The notes beneath the pieces are model-generated. The model was not told where the DNA came from. It worked only from the letters and a program-made list of their open reading frames with translations, and made no database searches. This document shows, piece by piece, positions 7,911-18,498 of a stretch of DNA of 64,000 bases. The stretch comes from Ignavibacteriaceae bacterium (lineage in GTDB: Bacteria; Bacteroidota; Ignavibacteria; Ignavibacteriales; Ignavibacteriaceae): the NCBI GenBank assembly GCA_013388545.1, contig JACAFB010000034.1, positions 46,881 to 110,880 of the forward strand. Direction: 5' to 3'. Each line of letters opens with the position of its first letter. The first letter of the stretch is position 1. The position numbers and the translations under genes were made by a program.

Positions 7911-10001
7911 TTACCTGATAACTGCGAACTTTGCGATATGTTTTTCACCGTTGCTGTTATCAGTAATAACTGCAATATAAATTCCGCTCACAATAATCTG
8001 GTTTGATGATGTAACTGAATACCAGTATGCATCACCGCTTCCATCTGTATGTTCGATTGTTTTAATCAGTTCACCGAGTTCGGTATAAATTTTTATTGTA
8101 CAATTACCCGGAATATTATAGAAAGCAATTTTATCTTCATCGATGGTACCCGGGAATCTTACATCACTGCTTGCATTTACAATAAACGGATTAGGAACAA
8201 TCCTGATATCACTCAATTTTTCTCCTGCAACTCTCTTTAGATTTGCCGGATCGTAGGTCTGAGTATAATATCTGCTGCTTACAAGCTTACCGGGAGGAGT
8301 TCCGGCGCCTCCCGGCTGATCAGCGCCAACACATTCCATATAATAGAAATAATTAAATCCTCGCACTACTGTAATATCATCGAAGCTTCGTGCGCTTGCA
8401 TCAAGACTGGCAACCAGAGTATATTCCTCATCATAATCGCCAACTGCACGATAAATTCTGAAACCAGACGGGGGATTTGGATCAGTTCCATCCAATGTCC
8501 AGCTAAGTGAAATTCTGTCACCGCCTGAATTAACATCGAAAGTCAGAGGAGGCCTTGGGGGTTGCGGCATATCCCAGTTGTTGTTAAAAACTTCGGTTGC
8601 TCGTTTGAAGGTAAGGAACAATGAGTCACGCCCTTTATCAAGTACTAATCTGTTCTTTTGTTCAGCAGAGATCTGCCCGGCTTTGAACTGAACACCATAT
8701 TTGATTTGATCAGCTCTGTTCATTCCTGCAGCACCTTCAACCAGTACAATAGTAATGCTTTCACCGGGAGCCAGAGTATATGGGCCATACGCATTATTGA
8801 AAGAAAATCCACCACTGTTTCCAAGATTCGGATTTGTTTTCTGTATTGCAAAATCACCACTTGGTTCAACCAAATCCGCATGTCGAGGCGACTGATGTCC
8901 TTTAGCCATAAAATCATATTGCTGAGTCATCCTGTCAACGTTGAAAGCATTATCAAGCCCTGCAAGGAAAAGACGGCTGTCTGAGTCTTCATAGCTTGTT
9001 GTTCTCGGTTGATTAATGTCGTCAGTCTTATCGGTTGCTGATTTATCGGCATATAGAGTCAGAGTTCCTAAAAATTGAGTTCCGCCCAATCTGCCGATTG
9101 TATCTTTCGGATTGTTATAAATCAGTGCATTTGAATTCAAAGCCCATATTGGTCCGCCAATGTTATCATAAGCTACATCTTTTTCGGCGGTATAACCATG
9201 CCAGGAGAATTGACATCGGTATTGTTGATCAGGAGGATCAACTTTAATACCATCTCCCCTTGCATCATTCATCGTATTTTTTCCCCAGCCAGTGCTGTTA
9301 CCAATTACATATCTTACAGATGCATTGACCGAGTTTCGATATGTCCAGAAAACATACATATCTTTAATAGTTGTTGAGGGTAGTTCAATCTCATCGTCAT
9401 CATCAGTGTTACCCGTATTGGTAAAGGTGTATTCATGAACAATGTAGTTATCGTTGTATTGCTGGCTGAACTGAAAAATTTTTCTTTCCATTGTAACACC
9501 AAGCTGGGTGTTTACAACATTCAAGAGCATTCTGTCCCATTTCATAGTATCATCTTTTTTGTCGATGGTAACGTCTTTCTGAAAGCTTGGGACACCATCA
9601 ACTGAAACGATAGTGGGATCAAACTTGGCTATCATCTCAAATTTTATTGGATAAGCTGCGAAGAATTGAGGATTTCTGGGGCCCACTGTAACAACTTTGT
9701 AAGGAAGATTATTCCCATTTTCATCAACGAAATCTTTACATCCAATCCAGAAGCCTTTTGCAGCCTGCATATCCTGATAACGATAAATAGCAGGCCATTG
9801 CATTCCGTATTGCTGCCTTTTCACCCAAGCTTCTTCCAGTTCACAACCTATCTCAGAGTACCAGTTATGCAAAGAACCAACAGACATCCACTGGTTTTTA
9901 TACTGAGGATAAGATTCATCCTGTGAAAAAAATACCAGCACAATCAGAGGAAGAAAGAGCAAGGGAGTTAAAAACTTATTAAGAATATCAATTAACTTCA
10001 T
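7911..10001 (-). CDS. Large exported protein with FN3 domain, partner of the TonB-dependent receptor
   Basis: A 696-residue protein with an N-terminal hydrophobic export segment (about 10-28). Residues 30-470 are an unfamiliar domain rich in Trp and Tyr (WMSVGSLHNWYSEIGCELEE at the front). An FN3 domain follows (about 485-585: PRPPLTFDVNSGGDRISLSW) and the last 90 residues have a FlgD/T9SS-like fold, with VPNPF and a KHIAKFAVIR end in place of the usual KKMILLK. The gene is 25 bases after the TonB-receptor gene. Proteins of this kind beside TonB receptors in Ignavibacteria-like genomes have no assigned function that I know of. Confidence 0.75.
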   Translation of the reverse strand: MKLIDILNKFLTPLLFLPLIVLVFFSQDESYPQYKNQWMSVGSLHNWYSEIGCELEEAWVKRQQYGMQWPAIYRYQDMQAAKGFWIGCKDFVDENGNNLPYKVVTVGPRNPQFFAAYPIKFEMIAKFDPTIVSVDGVPSFQKDVTIDKKDDTMKWDRMLLNVVNTQLGVTMERKIFQFSQQYNDNYIVHEYTFTNTGNTDDDDEIELPSTTIKDMYVFWTYRNSVNASVRYVIGNSTGWGKNTMNDARGDGIKVDPPDQQYRCQFSWHGYTAEKDVAYDNIGGPIWALNSNALIYNNPKDTIGRLGGTQFLGTLTLYADKSATDKTDDINQPRTTSYEDSDSRLFLAGLDNAFNVDRMTQQYDFMAKGHQSPRHADLVEPSGDFAIQKTNPNLGNSGGFSFNNAYGPYTLAPGESITIVLVEGAAGMNRADQIKYGVQFKAGQISAEQKNRLVLDKGRDSLFLTFKRATEVFNNNWDMPQPPRPPLTFDVNSGGDRISLSWTLDGTDPNPPSGFRIYRAVGDYDEEYTLVASLDASARSFDDITVVRGFNYFYYMECVGADQPGGAGTPPGKLVSSRYYTQTYDPANLKRVAGEKLSDIRIVPNPFIVNASSDVRFPGTIDEDKIAFYNIPGNCTIKIYTELGELIKTIEHTDGSGDAYWYSVTSSNQIIVSGIYIAVITDNSNGEKHIAKFAVIR

Positions 10002-10025
10002 TATTTCCTCAGGATTTCTTTATAC

Positions 10026-13000
10026 TTAAAAATTTTGTAAATCAATATTTAATTTGATTCCGAAATACACATCTCTCGGATTAAGAAATGCCGTATACGG
10101 AAGATTAGGCATATCGATATAAGCTTTTGTATCGAGCACTTCTTCAATTCTTGAATCACTGACCTGCGACCAATCAGTATTATTCCACTGATAATATTTA
10201 CCGGTTGAGGCATCATAATAATATGCTCTGGTGTTGGGATTTTCTACCAGGCTGAGTTCTTTAGTATAAACCATTGGCTGGTAATCAACACCTTCGTCAC
10301 GAAATTCGCCTGGAACATCATCGCCCGGAATGTTTCCATAATTGAATTTCCCGACAATATCATCAGGCAGATGGAGCGATTTCATATAATTATCATAATC
10401 TTTTCCATCAATAAATCCCGCCCTGTAACTCATATATTTTATATTGAATACATTGAAGATATCCATGAAAAATTCAAGGTCTACAGGTCCAAATCTGAAG
10501 CTTTTGGACAAACGCATATCAACGTTATAGAAGTCTTTCCACTGAATATTGTATTCAAAACCGGGTTTAACACCGCCGGGACCTGTCCATGAGAAATATG
10601 TACCTGAAGACCATACTGCCAGAAGATTAATTCTGAAATCTTCAAGAATATTAATTCCACCCAGTTTCGGACCCCAATCAAGAGGAGTAAATAAGTCAAT
10701 GTTTGCGCGGGCATAAGGAGTAGGAATTGGTTTCTCCTGCTTGAAAGCGTTGGTCTCTCTTTCATTCTCTCTCTGAAGTGCAGGATTCTGATCATAGCGG
10801 CTTAGACCAAAATAGCCGTATGTTGATACCATATAGGTGTAGTTAATGAATCCAGTTATCCAATCACCACGATTTTTTCTAAGTTCAAATTCAAATCCGC
10901 GAATGTCTTCGTAGTTATTAGGTTCTGGTACAAAGTAGTTAACAGAATTATCTCTGCTAACATATTGGACTAACCTTGGTTGATCAGTCACATCTTTGTA
11001 ATATCCTTTAATGCTTAAAAGAAATTGATCCCACAAGTTTTGTTCATAGCCCAATTCATAAGCAACTGTTTTGGGAAGAGGATTATTCGGATTTGCCAAC
11101 CGGGTGATTTCTTTTGAGTTAAGATTTCTTCTCAGAAGGAATAGCTGCTCGGGTGCCGGGATCGACCTGAAGTGCCCATAATTGAAATATAACTTGCTGT
11201 TTATTGTAATCGGAAATGCAACACCGAGCCTTGGACTTATATCAATTTGTTTTTCAACATCCTGTTTAACAAGCAGTGTATCTATGCCTTCAGATAATGC
11301 CCCTGATAATGCTTTATTGAATGGATCGTAAACATACCATTGCCCTCCGGGGTCCAGATAATCAAGACGCAAACCAATGTTGGCAATCATTCCTTCAAAC
11401 TCAAGCTTATCCTGCACATAAAGGGCGGTTCGTATTGGAAATGTCCGCCAGGTTGATCTTGAATTATTAGTGGGCAGCGAAGGTTCGATTAATGCGTAAT
11501 TAACATTGTTATCTGTGTAAATAAACTCAAAACCGGTTTTGAAATAATTATACTTATCTATCTGACTGGCATAATCAAACTTTAATGTATATGTAACAAG
11601 TTTACTTGTATCTCTCGAGTTGCTGAATCCCAGCCCCATGTTCATTGACGAACCAATACCAGCACTGGTGCCACTGTAAACCCCGAAAGGAGCTTCGTCG
11701 AAAAATATACCACCAATGTATGTACCTTTTGATGAGTCAGTCGCCAATACTATTGTTGAATCGGGCATCATAACATTAAAGTACCTTGGTCTGCCCGGGG
11801 CAGTGAGATAATTAAAGCTAACTCTGCTTCCAACAACTTCATAAAAAGTTTGAGGACTAATAACGTGAGTAAATTTAAATCCATACATTCTGTTGAAAAC
11901 CCGGCTTGGTGCCCAGTAATCGGTAGCATATACACGAGCATCAAGATAACTTGCGCCTGATCTGCTGTCTATTACACTGGCAATTCCAGAAGGCGACCTA
12001 AAAATTCCGGGGCCGCCGGCCCTGCTGCTTCCGGTTCCGGTCTGCTGGCCATATAGCCAATCAAACGAAAGTTTCATCCCTTCGGTAATGTCGGAAGTCA
12101 GCTTTGCTTGAATGTTATAGTCTCTGAAAGCGTCGTCCGAAAGAGGGAGATAATACATTTCTCTGGTTTGCCTGTAGGAAGCTGAGAACCGAAGATTTCC
12201 GAGTTCTTCACTTATTACCGGAACCGGTCCTGCTAAACTCATATCAACATCAAAATCAGATTCTATAATATCCGTTTGTTTTCTGTGCTGCCATAGAAAC
12301 AATCTTTGAGCAGCTTCCGGAGAGAGGTTGTTGTTTGGATTATCATCACTGAAAAGCTCTTCAGAAACTTTGTTCCAGCCTCTGAACTCCTGATATTGAG
12401 CTTGTTCATAAATATCCCATGCGCCATTTTTGGTTCCTGTCCAGGCAACAGCATCATCGATATATGGTTTAATCCAGTATGAATTTGGAGAATTGATTGC
12501 ATCACCAAAATGTTTTCTTCCTGGGGGTCGGTATCTTCCGATGAATGAGAAGGTGTATTTGTCTTTTTTACCTTCCTTGGTAACAACATTAATCAATCCC
12601 GATCTTATATTTCCGTATTCGGCATTGAAACCACCAGTTTGAATCTGCAATTCTTCGATCGAAGTAAAGCTGATTCCGGTATAGGGTGTATTGTCTCTTT
12701 CGTCTCTTAGAGTAATTCCATTGACGACAAAAGCAGTCTGATCGCTTCCACCACCTCTGATTGTCAAACCCTGAACTCCGGCTTGCAAGCCAATAACTCT
12801 TGAAACACTTACAACCGGCAGGTTTTCAATTTCTTTTATGTTAAGGTTAACAACGCTTGAAGAAACATCCTGCCTTACAACAGGCTGCTTGGCAACTACA
12901 ACTACTTCTGTTGTTTCAAGAGTGCTTGAGCTCAAGTCAACATTAATTTCAGTAGTAAGATCGATGTTAACACGAACTTCGCGAATCGATTGAGATGCAT

Positions 13001-13238
13001 ACCCAACCATAGAAGCCTTAAGTGTATAGGTTCCGGGGGGAACATTAACGATGACATAATATCCGTCGATATTACTAGCTGCACCCAATGTAGTGCCTTC
13101 AAGTATAATGTTTGCACCAATTAAAGCTTCATTTGTTGCGGCGTCTCTAACGAAACCATTTATTTTACCAACTTGCGCCAATAGCGGATTTGTTAATAGA
13201 AAGGTAATCAGGAAGCAAAACGGTAGAAGTTTTTTCAT
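10026..13238 (-). CDS. TonB-dependent outer-membrane receptor with CarboxypepD regulatory-like N-terminal domain
   Basis: Signal peptide (to about residue 22), a carboxypeptidase D regulatory-like domain (about 24-110: GKINGFVRDAATNEALIGANI), then the plug (about 115-225: VSRVIGLQAGVQGLTIRGG, then FVVNGITLRD and INVVTKEGKKD) and the 22-strand barrel to the end (YFGIKLNIDLQNF). Total 1070 residues, normal for this class. It heads the operon that continues to 3341. A strong ribosome binding site precedes the ATG. The substrate cannot be read from the sequence; no SusD-like protein is next to it, so a classical glycan Sus pair is not supported. Confidence 0.9.
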   Translation of the reverse strand: MKKLLPFCFLITFLLTNPLLAQVGKINGFVRDAATNEALIGANIILEGTTLGAASNIDGYYVIVNVPPGTYTLKASMVGYASQSIREVRVNIDLTTEINVDLSSSTLETTEVVVVAKQPVVRQDVSSSVVNLNIKEIENLPVVSVSRVIGLQAGVQGLTIRGGGSDQTAFVVNGITLRDERDNTPYTGISFTSIEELQIQTGGFNAEYGNIRSGLINVVTKEGKKDKYTFSFIGRYRPPGRKHFGDAINSPNSYWIKPYIDDAVAWTGTKNGAWDIYEQAQYQEFRGWNKVSEELFSDDNPNNNLSPEAAQRLFLWQHRKQTDIIESDFDVDMSLAGPVPVISEELGNLRFSASYRQTREMYYLPLSDDAFRDYNIQAKLTSDITEGMKLSFDWLYGQQTGTGSSRAGGPGIFRSPSGIASVIDSRSGASYLDARVYATDYWAPSRVFNRMYGFKFTHVISPQTFYEVVGSRVSFNYLTAPGRPRYFNVMMPDSTIVLATDSSKGTYIGGIFFDEAPFGVYSGTSAGIGSSMNMGLGFSNSRDTSKLVTYTLKFDYASQIDKYNYFKTGFEFIYTDNNVNYALIEPSLPTNNSRSTWRTFPIRTALYVQDKLEFEGMIANIGLRLDYLDPGGQWYVYDPFNKALSGALSEGIDTLLVKQDVEKQIDISPRLGVAFPITINSKLYFNYGHFRSIPAPEQLFLLRRNLNSKEITRLANPNNPLPKTVAYELGYEQNLWDQFLLSIKGYYKDVTDQPRLVQYVSRDNSVNYFVPEPNNYEDIRGFEFELRKNRGDWITGFINYTYMVSTYGYFGLSRYDQNPALQRENERETNAFKQEKPIPTPYARANIDLFTPLDWGPKLGGINILEDFRINLLAVWSSGTYFSWTGPGGVKPGFEYNIQWKDFYNVDMRLSKSFRFGPVDLEFFMDIFNVFNIKYMSYRAGFIDGKDYDNYMKSLHLPDDIVGKFNYGNIPGDDVPGEFRDEGVDYQPMVYTKELSLVENPNTRAYYYDASTGKYYQWNNTDWSQVSDSRIEEVLDTKAYIDMPNLPYTAFLNPRDVYFGIKLNIDLQNF

Positions 13239-13247
13239 ATAGTATTA

Positions 13248-13254
13248 CTCCTTT
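13248..13254 (-). promoter_or_regulatory. Strong ribosome binding site of the TonB-receptor gene
   Basis: On the minus strand AAAGGAG lies nine bases before the ATG at 13238. It fixes the start and is stronger than most other sites here, which use short or A-rich sites. Confidence 0.7.
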
Positions 13255-13447
13255 AATATTTCTAAAGGAAAAAGTTTAAGCTCTGATGAAAAGAATAACT
13301 TAATGCAGAAACAATTATTTATCAGAACAAAATTTATTTATATCAAAAATGAACTAATTGCTTAACAAAAACTAAAGAATCTACTTGTTAAAGTCAATCA
13401 AATTTCGTTTTTGAGAAGGTGATAATTATTTATGATTAATTATTGAT

Positions 13448-14905
13448 TTACTTATTGATTCTTGCGATTAATTCAAAAGTTCTTAGCTTATCTTTATAGA
13501 AATTATTGTTGTTTAGTTTTATAAGGTCGAGCTTTGCGTCTGAATTACCTTCCCATCGCCGGCATAGATAAAGTGAATCATATATTCTCCCAATTTTATA
13601 TCTACGTGATATTGCAAGACCAATTGCATAATCCTCGCCATAGCTAACGTTTGGTATTTTTAATTCTCTTAGCACAGGAGTGTAAAATGCCCTGGGCGCT
13701 CCAAGGCCGTTTATTCTCAAAGCATTATTCGGACCATTATCAGGCGTCCATTCTTTATGATCAATTAAGCCCGGAGGCAGCTCGTTTAAATTGATATCTG
13801 TAATTTGATATGAGCCTATAACCATTGCAGATTTTTCAGAATAGAATGTGTCAACAATTCTTTGAACTATATTTTCATCCTTGTAAACATCATCGCTGTC
13901 AAGCTGAATAGCAAACTTTCCGCACTTTGGTGAATGTACCGCTTCATTCCAGCATCCTCCGATACCAAGATCATATCTTTCGGGTATTATGTGTATTAAC
14001 CTTTTATCCTTTAATGCATAGGATTGAATAACTTCATACGTTCCATCAGTAGAATGATTATCAACGACTAATAAATTATACGGAAAGGTAGTCTTTTGCA
14101 TCAGCACCGAATTGATTGCATCACCAATTGTTTTAACACGATTTCTAACCGGAATTATGACTGATGCTTCAAATTCAAATTTTGGTGAATTAATTAAATC
14201 AACTTCTTCAAATGGCGGTTTGAGTAAAGCATTTATTTCATTAAGGTGAAATGTAACTGCTTTTTCCATTTCGATTTGAACTTCTCTGTTCCGGGGATCC
14301 ACATAGCTGAAATGCTTTTCTTCTGAATGTGCTATTTCAACCTGACCAACGGTATAGAGAAATTCCTGTATTCTTGTAATAGGGTAGTTTTGAGATATTT
14401 TAAGCCGTAAATCGTAAAAACCTGAAAACCTGAAATTACTCTTTCGCATATTTATAGATTTTTTTATCGCTTCTGCTTTAAAGAATAGTAATTCTCCAAA
14501 ATCAAAATCATCGCGCAGACTTCCGAACTGATAATCAATCAACGGGTGTTGTAATAAGTTTTTATTCTCTTCTTCGTAATAATCCGAATAAACCATTCCT
14601 GCCCCTGTGAACTCCGAAACCTGCAGAAACCTTTCAATACAGAATTGACCTAACATCAGTGGTTTGTCATTTAAAGCAATTATCACATAATCACTATCAG
14701 CATTTGATGATATCAATTCTACACACTCACTGCTCTTATAGTTTTTACAATATAATGTTTTTGCAGACTCAACTGGAGTTACCGAATCGGAATTGCTGAT
14801 CAGGAAAATATTTTTTACAAGCGAGTTGTCTGAAAATTGCCTGACATTGGATTGATTTATTTTAGGATTGCCGTAAGGAAGAAATACTGAAATGGTCTTT
14901 TTCAT
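13448..14905 (-). CDS. Family 2 glycosyltransferase (GT-A fold) with extra N-terminal domain
   Basis: The C-terminal part (about 235-480) is a GT2 domain: [34 protein letters not shown] and the metal-binding DSDD in [15 protein letters not shown], then GYGEDYA-like acidic residues ([19 protein letters not shown]). The first 230 residues resemble a second, degenerate GT2-like unit ([24 protein letters not shown]). No transmembrane segment is evident, so it is a soluble or peripheral enzyme adding sugar to an unknown acceptor. It is separated by about 210 bases from the TonB-receptor gene and is transcribed divergently from the TolB-like gene. Confidence 0.85.
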   Translation of the reverse strand: MKKTISVFLPYGNPKINQSNVRQFSDNSLVKNIFLISNSDSVTPVESAKTLYCKNYKSSECVELISSNADSDYVIIALNDKPLMLGQFCIERFLQVSEFTGAGMVYSDYYEEENKNLLQHPLIDYQFGSLRDDFDFGELLFFKAEAIKKSINMRKSNFRFSGFYDLRLKISQNYPITRIQEFLYTVGQVEIAHSEEKHFSYVDPRNREVQIEMEKAVTFHLNEINALLKPPFEEVDLINSPKFEFEASVIIPVRNRVKTIGDAINSVLMQKTTFPYNLLVVDNHSTDGTYEVIQSYALKDKRLIHIIPERYDLGIGGCWNEAVHSPKCGKFAIQLDSDDVYKDENIVQRIVDTFYSEKSAMVIGSYQITDINLNELPPGLIDHKEWTPDNGPNNALRINGLGAPRAFYTPVLRELKIPNVSYGEDYAIGLAISRRYKIGRIYDSLYLCRRWEGNSDAKLDLIKLNNNNFYKDKLRTFELIARINK

Positions 14906-14983
14906 ATGAATTCTCAGAATTGTTTTATAGTCTTATTCAAATATATAATTTGATAAGATTAAATGTTGTCTTGATAAAAACTT

Positions 14984-14991
14984 TATTTTTG
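14984..14991 (+). promoter_or_regulatory. Possible Bacteroidota-type -7 element upstream of the TolB-like gene
   Basis: TATTTTTG fits the Bacteroidota -7 consensus TAnnTTTG. The expected TTTG/TTG at -33 is not at the ideal distance (a TTG lies 15 bases upstream), so this is a weak call. It is about 65 bases before the start codon in the divergent intergenic region. Confidence 0.3.
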
Positions 14992-15054
14992 ATATATTGG
15001 AACAAATTTGCAAGTTAATATTTGGATTTTTTATTATTAAGTATGAGTAAAGCA

Positions 15055-15999
15055 ATGAATAAAAAATTAGTGATACTAACATTAATCATCTCCTTAACAT
15101 CAGTTCTGGTTCCTCAGCAATTAAGTTCAACGGGTGAAGCAAAAAAAATAATCGACGGTAATGGTGAAGTATTTATGAATCCATCCTATTCACCTGATGG
15201 TTCAATGATTGCTTTTACTTCAAGAAGTTACAATGGAATATACATTTATTCCTTAAGCAGCCGGGAGATAATAAAAATCTCGGATGACGCTTCTGCAGGA
15301 TTTTCTTTTAAATGGTCAACCGATTCAAAATCAATCTTAAGCAGGGTTGCACGCTATGAAGGAATCAGAAGATATAATGCTGTGAAAATTTTTGATATTA
15401 AAAACGGCGTTTCAAAATTACTCTCAGATTATAGAACACAAATGCCATTTCTGCCTGAATGGGCTGATGGGGATTCCAAGGTCATTCTTCCAACCAAATC
15501 AGGTTTTGAACTTTTTGAGTCGGGAAAAGAAAAGATACCTTATTCTTCAAATCCAAATATCGCAGTATTTATTAAGAATGATAAAATTGGAACTGTCACT
15601 CTTTCTTCCTCAGATGAAAAAAGTTTTGAACCAATTAAAGGAATGCAGGCAATCAATTTAGCTATTTCTCCCGACAGGAGTAAAATTGCGTTTGAGATTG
15701 TTGGTGGAAACATGTTTACAATGAATTTAAGTACGCTTGAGCTTACGGACCTCGGCGTTGGTCATCGACCCGATTGGTCTCCTGATAGTAAATACATTGT
15801 TTATATGATCACCGAGGATGACGGACACAATATCACCGCATCAGATATTTATGTTACAGATTTAACCGGAGTATTGAAAACCAACTTGACAAACTCACCA
15901 CAAGAGATTGAAATGAATCCTTCCTTTTCTCCGGATGGGAAGAAAATAGTTTTTGATCTGTTGAATGATGGTTCAATCTATCAAATTGAAATTGAATAA
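15055..15999 (+). CDS. Exported TolB-like (PD40) beta-propeller protein
   Basis: A signal peptide (MNKKLVILTLIISLTSVLV) is followed by PD40/WD40-like repeats: NPSYSPDGSMIAFTS, RPDWSPDSKYIVYMI and NPSFSPDGKKIVFDL. The fold is a TolB-type six-bladed propeller, probably periplasmic; no enzymatic motif is seen. I chose the ATG at 15055 because a GAG lies at a suitable distance; ATG at 15043 and a TTG at 15022 are in frame upstream. The amidase gene begins 17 bases after its stop, so the two are probably co-transcribed, which suggests a role near the cell wall. Confidence 0.75.
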   Translation: MNKKLVILTLIISLTSVLVPQQLSSTGEAKKIIDGNGEVFMNPSYSPDGSMIAFTSRSYNGIYIYSLSSREIIKISDDASAGFSFKWSTDSKSILSRVARYEGIRRYNAVKIFDIKNGVSKLLSDYRTQMPFLPEWADGDSKVILPTKSGFELFESGKEKIPYSSNPNIAVFIKNDKIGTVTLSSSDEKSFEPIKGMQAINLAISPDRSKIAFEIVGGNMFTMNLSTLELTDLGVGHRPDWSPDSKYIVYMITEDDGHNITASDIYVTDLTGVLKTNLTNSPQEIEMNPSFSPDGKKIVFDLLNDGSIYQIEIE

Positions 16000-16016
16000 A
16001 AAGACTTTGAGGAAAT

Positions 16017-18485
16017 ATGAAATTGAGATTAACAATTTTTGTTGCGCTGATTTCATTCAGCAATATTATTGCCCAACAGGTTACCGGATTGGCGGGCTGG
16101 AATATTTATCTTGATCCCGGCCATAGCCAGGATGAGAATATGGGAATTTACGGCTACTCTGAGGCCAAAAAAAATTTACGGGTTGGTATGAACCTCAGAC
16201 AAATGCTTCTCGATTGGACTGATATAGACACTGCATACATATGTAGAACAAACGACCAGCAACAAGTTTCACTTGGACAGAGAACCGACCAGGCAAACCA
16301 GCTTGGCGCAGCCTGGTATCATTCAATCCATAGCGATGCTTCTGACTCTCCGGATCCAAACAGCACACTTTTGCTCTGGGGACAATATTCAAACGGACTT
16401 GAAAAAATTCCCAATGGCGGAAAAGCAATGAGTAATGTTATGGTAAAACTTTTAACTGCGGGAATGAGAATTCCGACCAGAGGTTCAGTTGGTGACTGTT
16501 CTTTTTACGGCGGCTGTTCAGGAAGCGGCCCTTACCTTTGGGTGAACAGAGAAACAAATATGCCCTCTGAATTGAGCGAAGCAGGATTTCATACTAATCC
16601 AAAACAAAATCAGCTTAATATGAATGCATCCTGGAAACGACTTGAAGCTAAAACTTTCTGGTGGTCGATACTCAGATATCATAATATTCAAAGACCATTT
16701 GTCGGAACAGTTACAGGAATTGTGAAGGACATTGAATCAGGATTAGCAATTAACGGTGCGTTATTAAATTTGAATGGTCAAACAGATACAACTGATACCT
16801 GGCAATCATTATTCTACCTTTACTCAAGTGATCCTAATCTTCTTAGAAATGGTTTTTATTATTTTGAAAATATTCCGCCAGGAACATTCCCTATAAATAT
16901 TTCTGCTCCCGGATATGAGCCTTTAATAACCAATGTCACACTTCAGGATACATTTTTTACCTTTAAAGACATCGAGTTGATTTCTACAGTTCCTCCTGTT
17001 GTAATCTCAACTTCTCCTGAAGCAAATGACAGTCTTTATCCGGGATACAATACGCTTTCAATAACATTCAGCAGGCCGATGAATAGAACATCAGTGGAAT
17101 CAAATATTCAATTTTCCCCGGCAGTCTCCGTAACTTATTCCTGGTCGAATGGCGATAAAAAAGTTGATATCTCCACAGGAAACTTTTTGTTCCAGACTCA
17201 ATACCAGGTAACAATTCTGGGAACCGCTGAAGGAAAATACGGGCATTTATTTGATGGTAATGGTGATGGTGTTGGCGGTGATCCTTTAACTTTTTCTATT
17301 TATACGAAAGTTCAGGACATTTTGCCGCCCGAAGTAGTTTCAGTATATCCTCCCGAAAACTCAAGCTCAGTTGAATTGAACCCGGTTTTAAATATTAGTT
17401 TTAATGAAAGGCTTAACACAAGTGGCTTATCTAATCGCTTTAAAGTTGTTAAGAATTCAGACCAAACAAATGCAACTGGCATTCTCAGACATTATGCAGT
17501 TGGAGATAGAAGCGTTTTAAACTTTTTCTGTACTTCGGGTCTCGCTGAAAATGAATCCTACACAATCAAACTTTTGCCGGGGATAAAGGATATTTTCGGG
17601 AATCAAACTGTAAATGAAATTGATTTTGTTTTTTCTACCGGCAATTTCAACTACAATGAGCGAATAAGTATCGATGATTTTGAATCTGGTATAACAAACT
17701 GGTGGCAGCCCGAGCAATCAAGCTCAACTGTCGGCATAATTCCCGAACAAACTGAAGCAGCTTCTTCAACAGGAGTTCTTAATTTGTTAACCGGAAGCTC
17801 CAAATCTATGCTGATTCAATATGCCTGGAATGTGAACGCCACTAACTGGCTTCTAAGAGAATTCTACAAGCTTTCAACGCCGTCTTTTAATAACAGCGGA
17901 TTGCTGCAAGTTTATCTTTTCGGTGACGGTACAAATAACAAATTCAGATTTACTGTTAATGACCAGGGGCCGGGCGGACACGAAGTAAGTCCCTGGTATC
18001 CTGTCGATTGGATTGGCTGGAAATTAGTTTCCTGGGATCTTGCAGTTGGAGAAACCGGCACATGGATTGGCAACGGAATTCTTGAACCACCTTTAAGCTT
18101 TGATAGTTTTCAAATGACTTATGAGCCGGGAAATCAGTCAAGCGGTTATCATTATTTTGACGACTTGCGGATTGCTACTCCTGACCCAACAGGAATTGAA
18201 CAAGTTGATAATTCAATTCCGGCTGCTTACAATCTCGAACAGAATTTCCCGAATCCTTTCAATCCTTCAACGAATATAAAATTCAGTATGGTTGAAGAGG
18301 GAAATGCAAATCTCATTATTAGTGATATTCTGGGAAGAGAAATAGTAAAGTTAGTTGATGACAATCTGAAAGCCGGAACATATTCCATAAACTTTGATGC
18401 ATCTGATTTATCAAGTGGAGTTTACTTCTATACTTTGATCACAAAAAATTTCAAGCAAAGCAAGAAAATGATTTTGATAAAATAA
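16017..18485 (+). CDS. Multidomain N-acetylmuramoyl-L-alanine amidase (Amidase_3) with T9SS sorting domain
   Basis: Cleaves the amide bond between MurNAc and the stem peptide. After a signal peptide (to about 19), the Amidase_3 domain spans about 27-225 with the zinc ligands visible: DPGHS (His36), YSEAKKN (Glu49), YHSIHSDAS (His105) and the catalytic Glu in SELSEAGFHTN. A carboxypeptidase-like regulatory domain (about 233-320), two Big_5-type Ig domains (about 325-540), a beta-rich ligand-binding-like region (about 545-725) and the T9SS sorting domain (NFPNPFNPSTNIKF ... KKMILIK) follow. The tag means the protein acts at or beyond the cell surface, so foreign cell walls or sacculi debris are possible substrates. 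Confidence 0.88.
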   Translation: MKLRLTIFVALISFSNIIAQQVTGLAGWNIYLDPGHSQDENMGIYGYSEAKKNLRVGMNLRQMLLDWTDIDTAYICRTNDQQQVSLGQRTDQANQLGAAWYHSIHSDASDSPDPNSTLLLWGQYSNGLEKIPNGGKAMSNVMVKLLTAGMRIPTRGSVGDCSFYGGCSGSGPYLWVNRETNMPSELSEAGFHTNPKQNQLNMNASWKRLEAKTFWWSILRYHNIQRPFVGTVTGIVKDIESGLAINGALLNLNGQTDTTDTWQSLFYLYSSDPNLLRNGFYYFENIPPGTFPINISAPGYEPLITNVTLQDTFFTFKDIELISTVPPVVISTSPEANDSLYPGYNTLSITFSRPMNRTSVESNIQFSPAVSVTYSWSNGDKKVDISTGNFLFQTQYQVTILGTAEGKYGHLFDGNGDGVGGDPLTFSIYTKVQDILPPEVVSVYPPENSSSVELNPVLNISFNERLNTSGLSNRFKVVKNSDQTNATGILRHYAVGDRSVLNFFCTSGLAENESYTIKLLPGIKDIFGNQTVNEIDFVFSTGNFNYNERISIDDFESGITNWWQPEQSSSTVGIIPEQTEAASSTGVLNLLTGSSKSMLIQYAWNVNATNWLLREFYKLSTPSFNNSGLLQVYLFGDGTNNKFRFTVNDQGPGGHEVSPWYPVDWIGWKLVSWDLAVGETGTWIGNGILEPPLSFDSFQMTYEPGNQSSGYHYFDDLRIATPDPTGIEQVDNSIPAAYNLEQNFPNPFNPSTNIKFSMVEEGNANLIISDILGREIVKLVDDNLKAGTYSINFDASDLSSGVYFYTLITKNFKQSKKMILIK

Positions 18486-18498
18486 TTTTGGCATAGGA

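Noticed and set aside
8658..8984. Plus-strand ORF of 108 residues inside the exported-protein gene
   Set aside because: It lies opposite a well-supported minus-strand gene, has no ribosome binding site or known motif, and its composition looks like an antisense shadow. The same holds for the other short opposite-strand ORFs.
10026..13238. SusC of a classical polysaccharide utilisation locus
   Set aside because: No SusD-like lipoprotein and no glycan-degrading enzyme in the operon; it is called only a TonB-dependent receptor.
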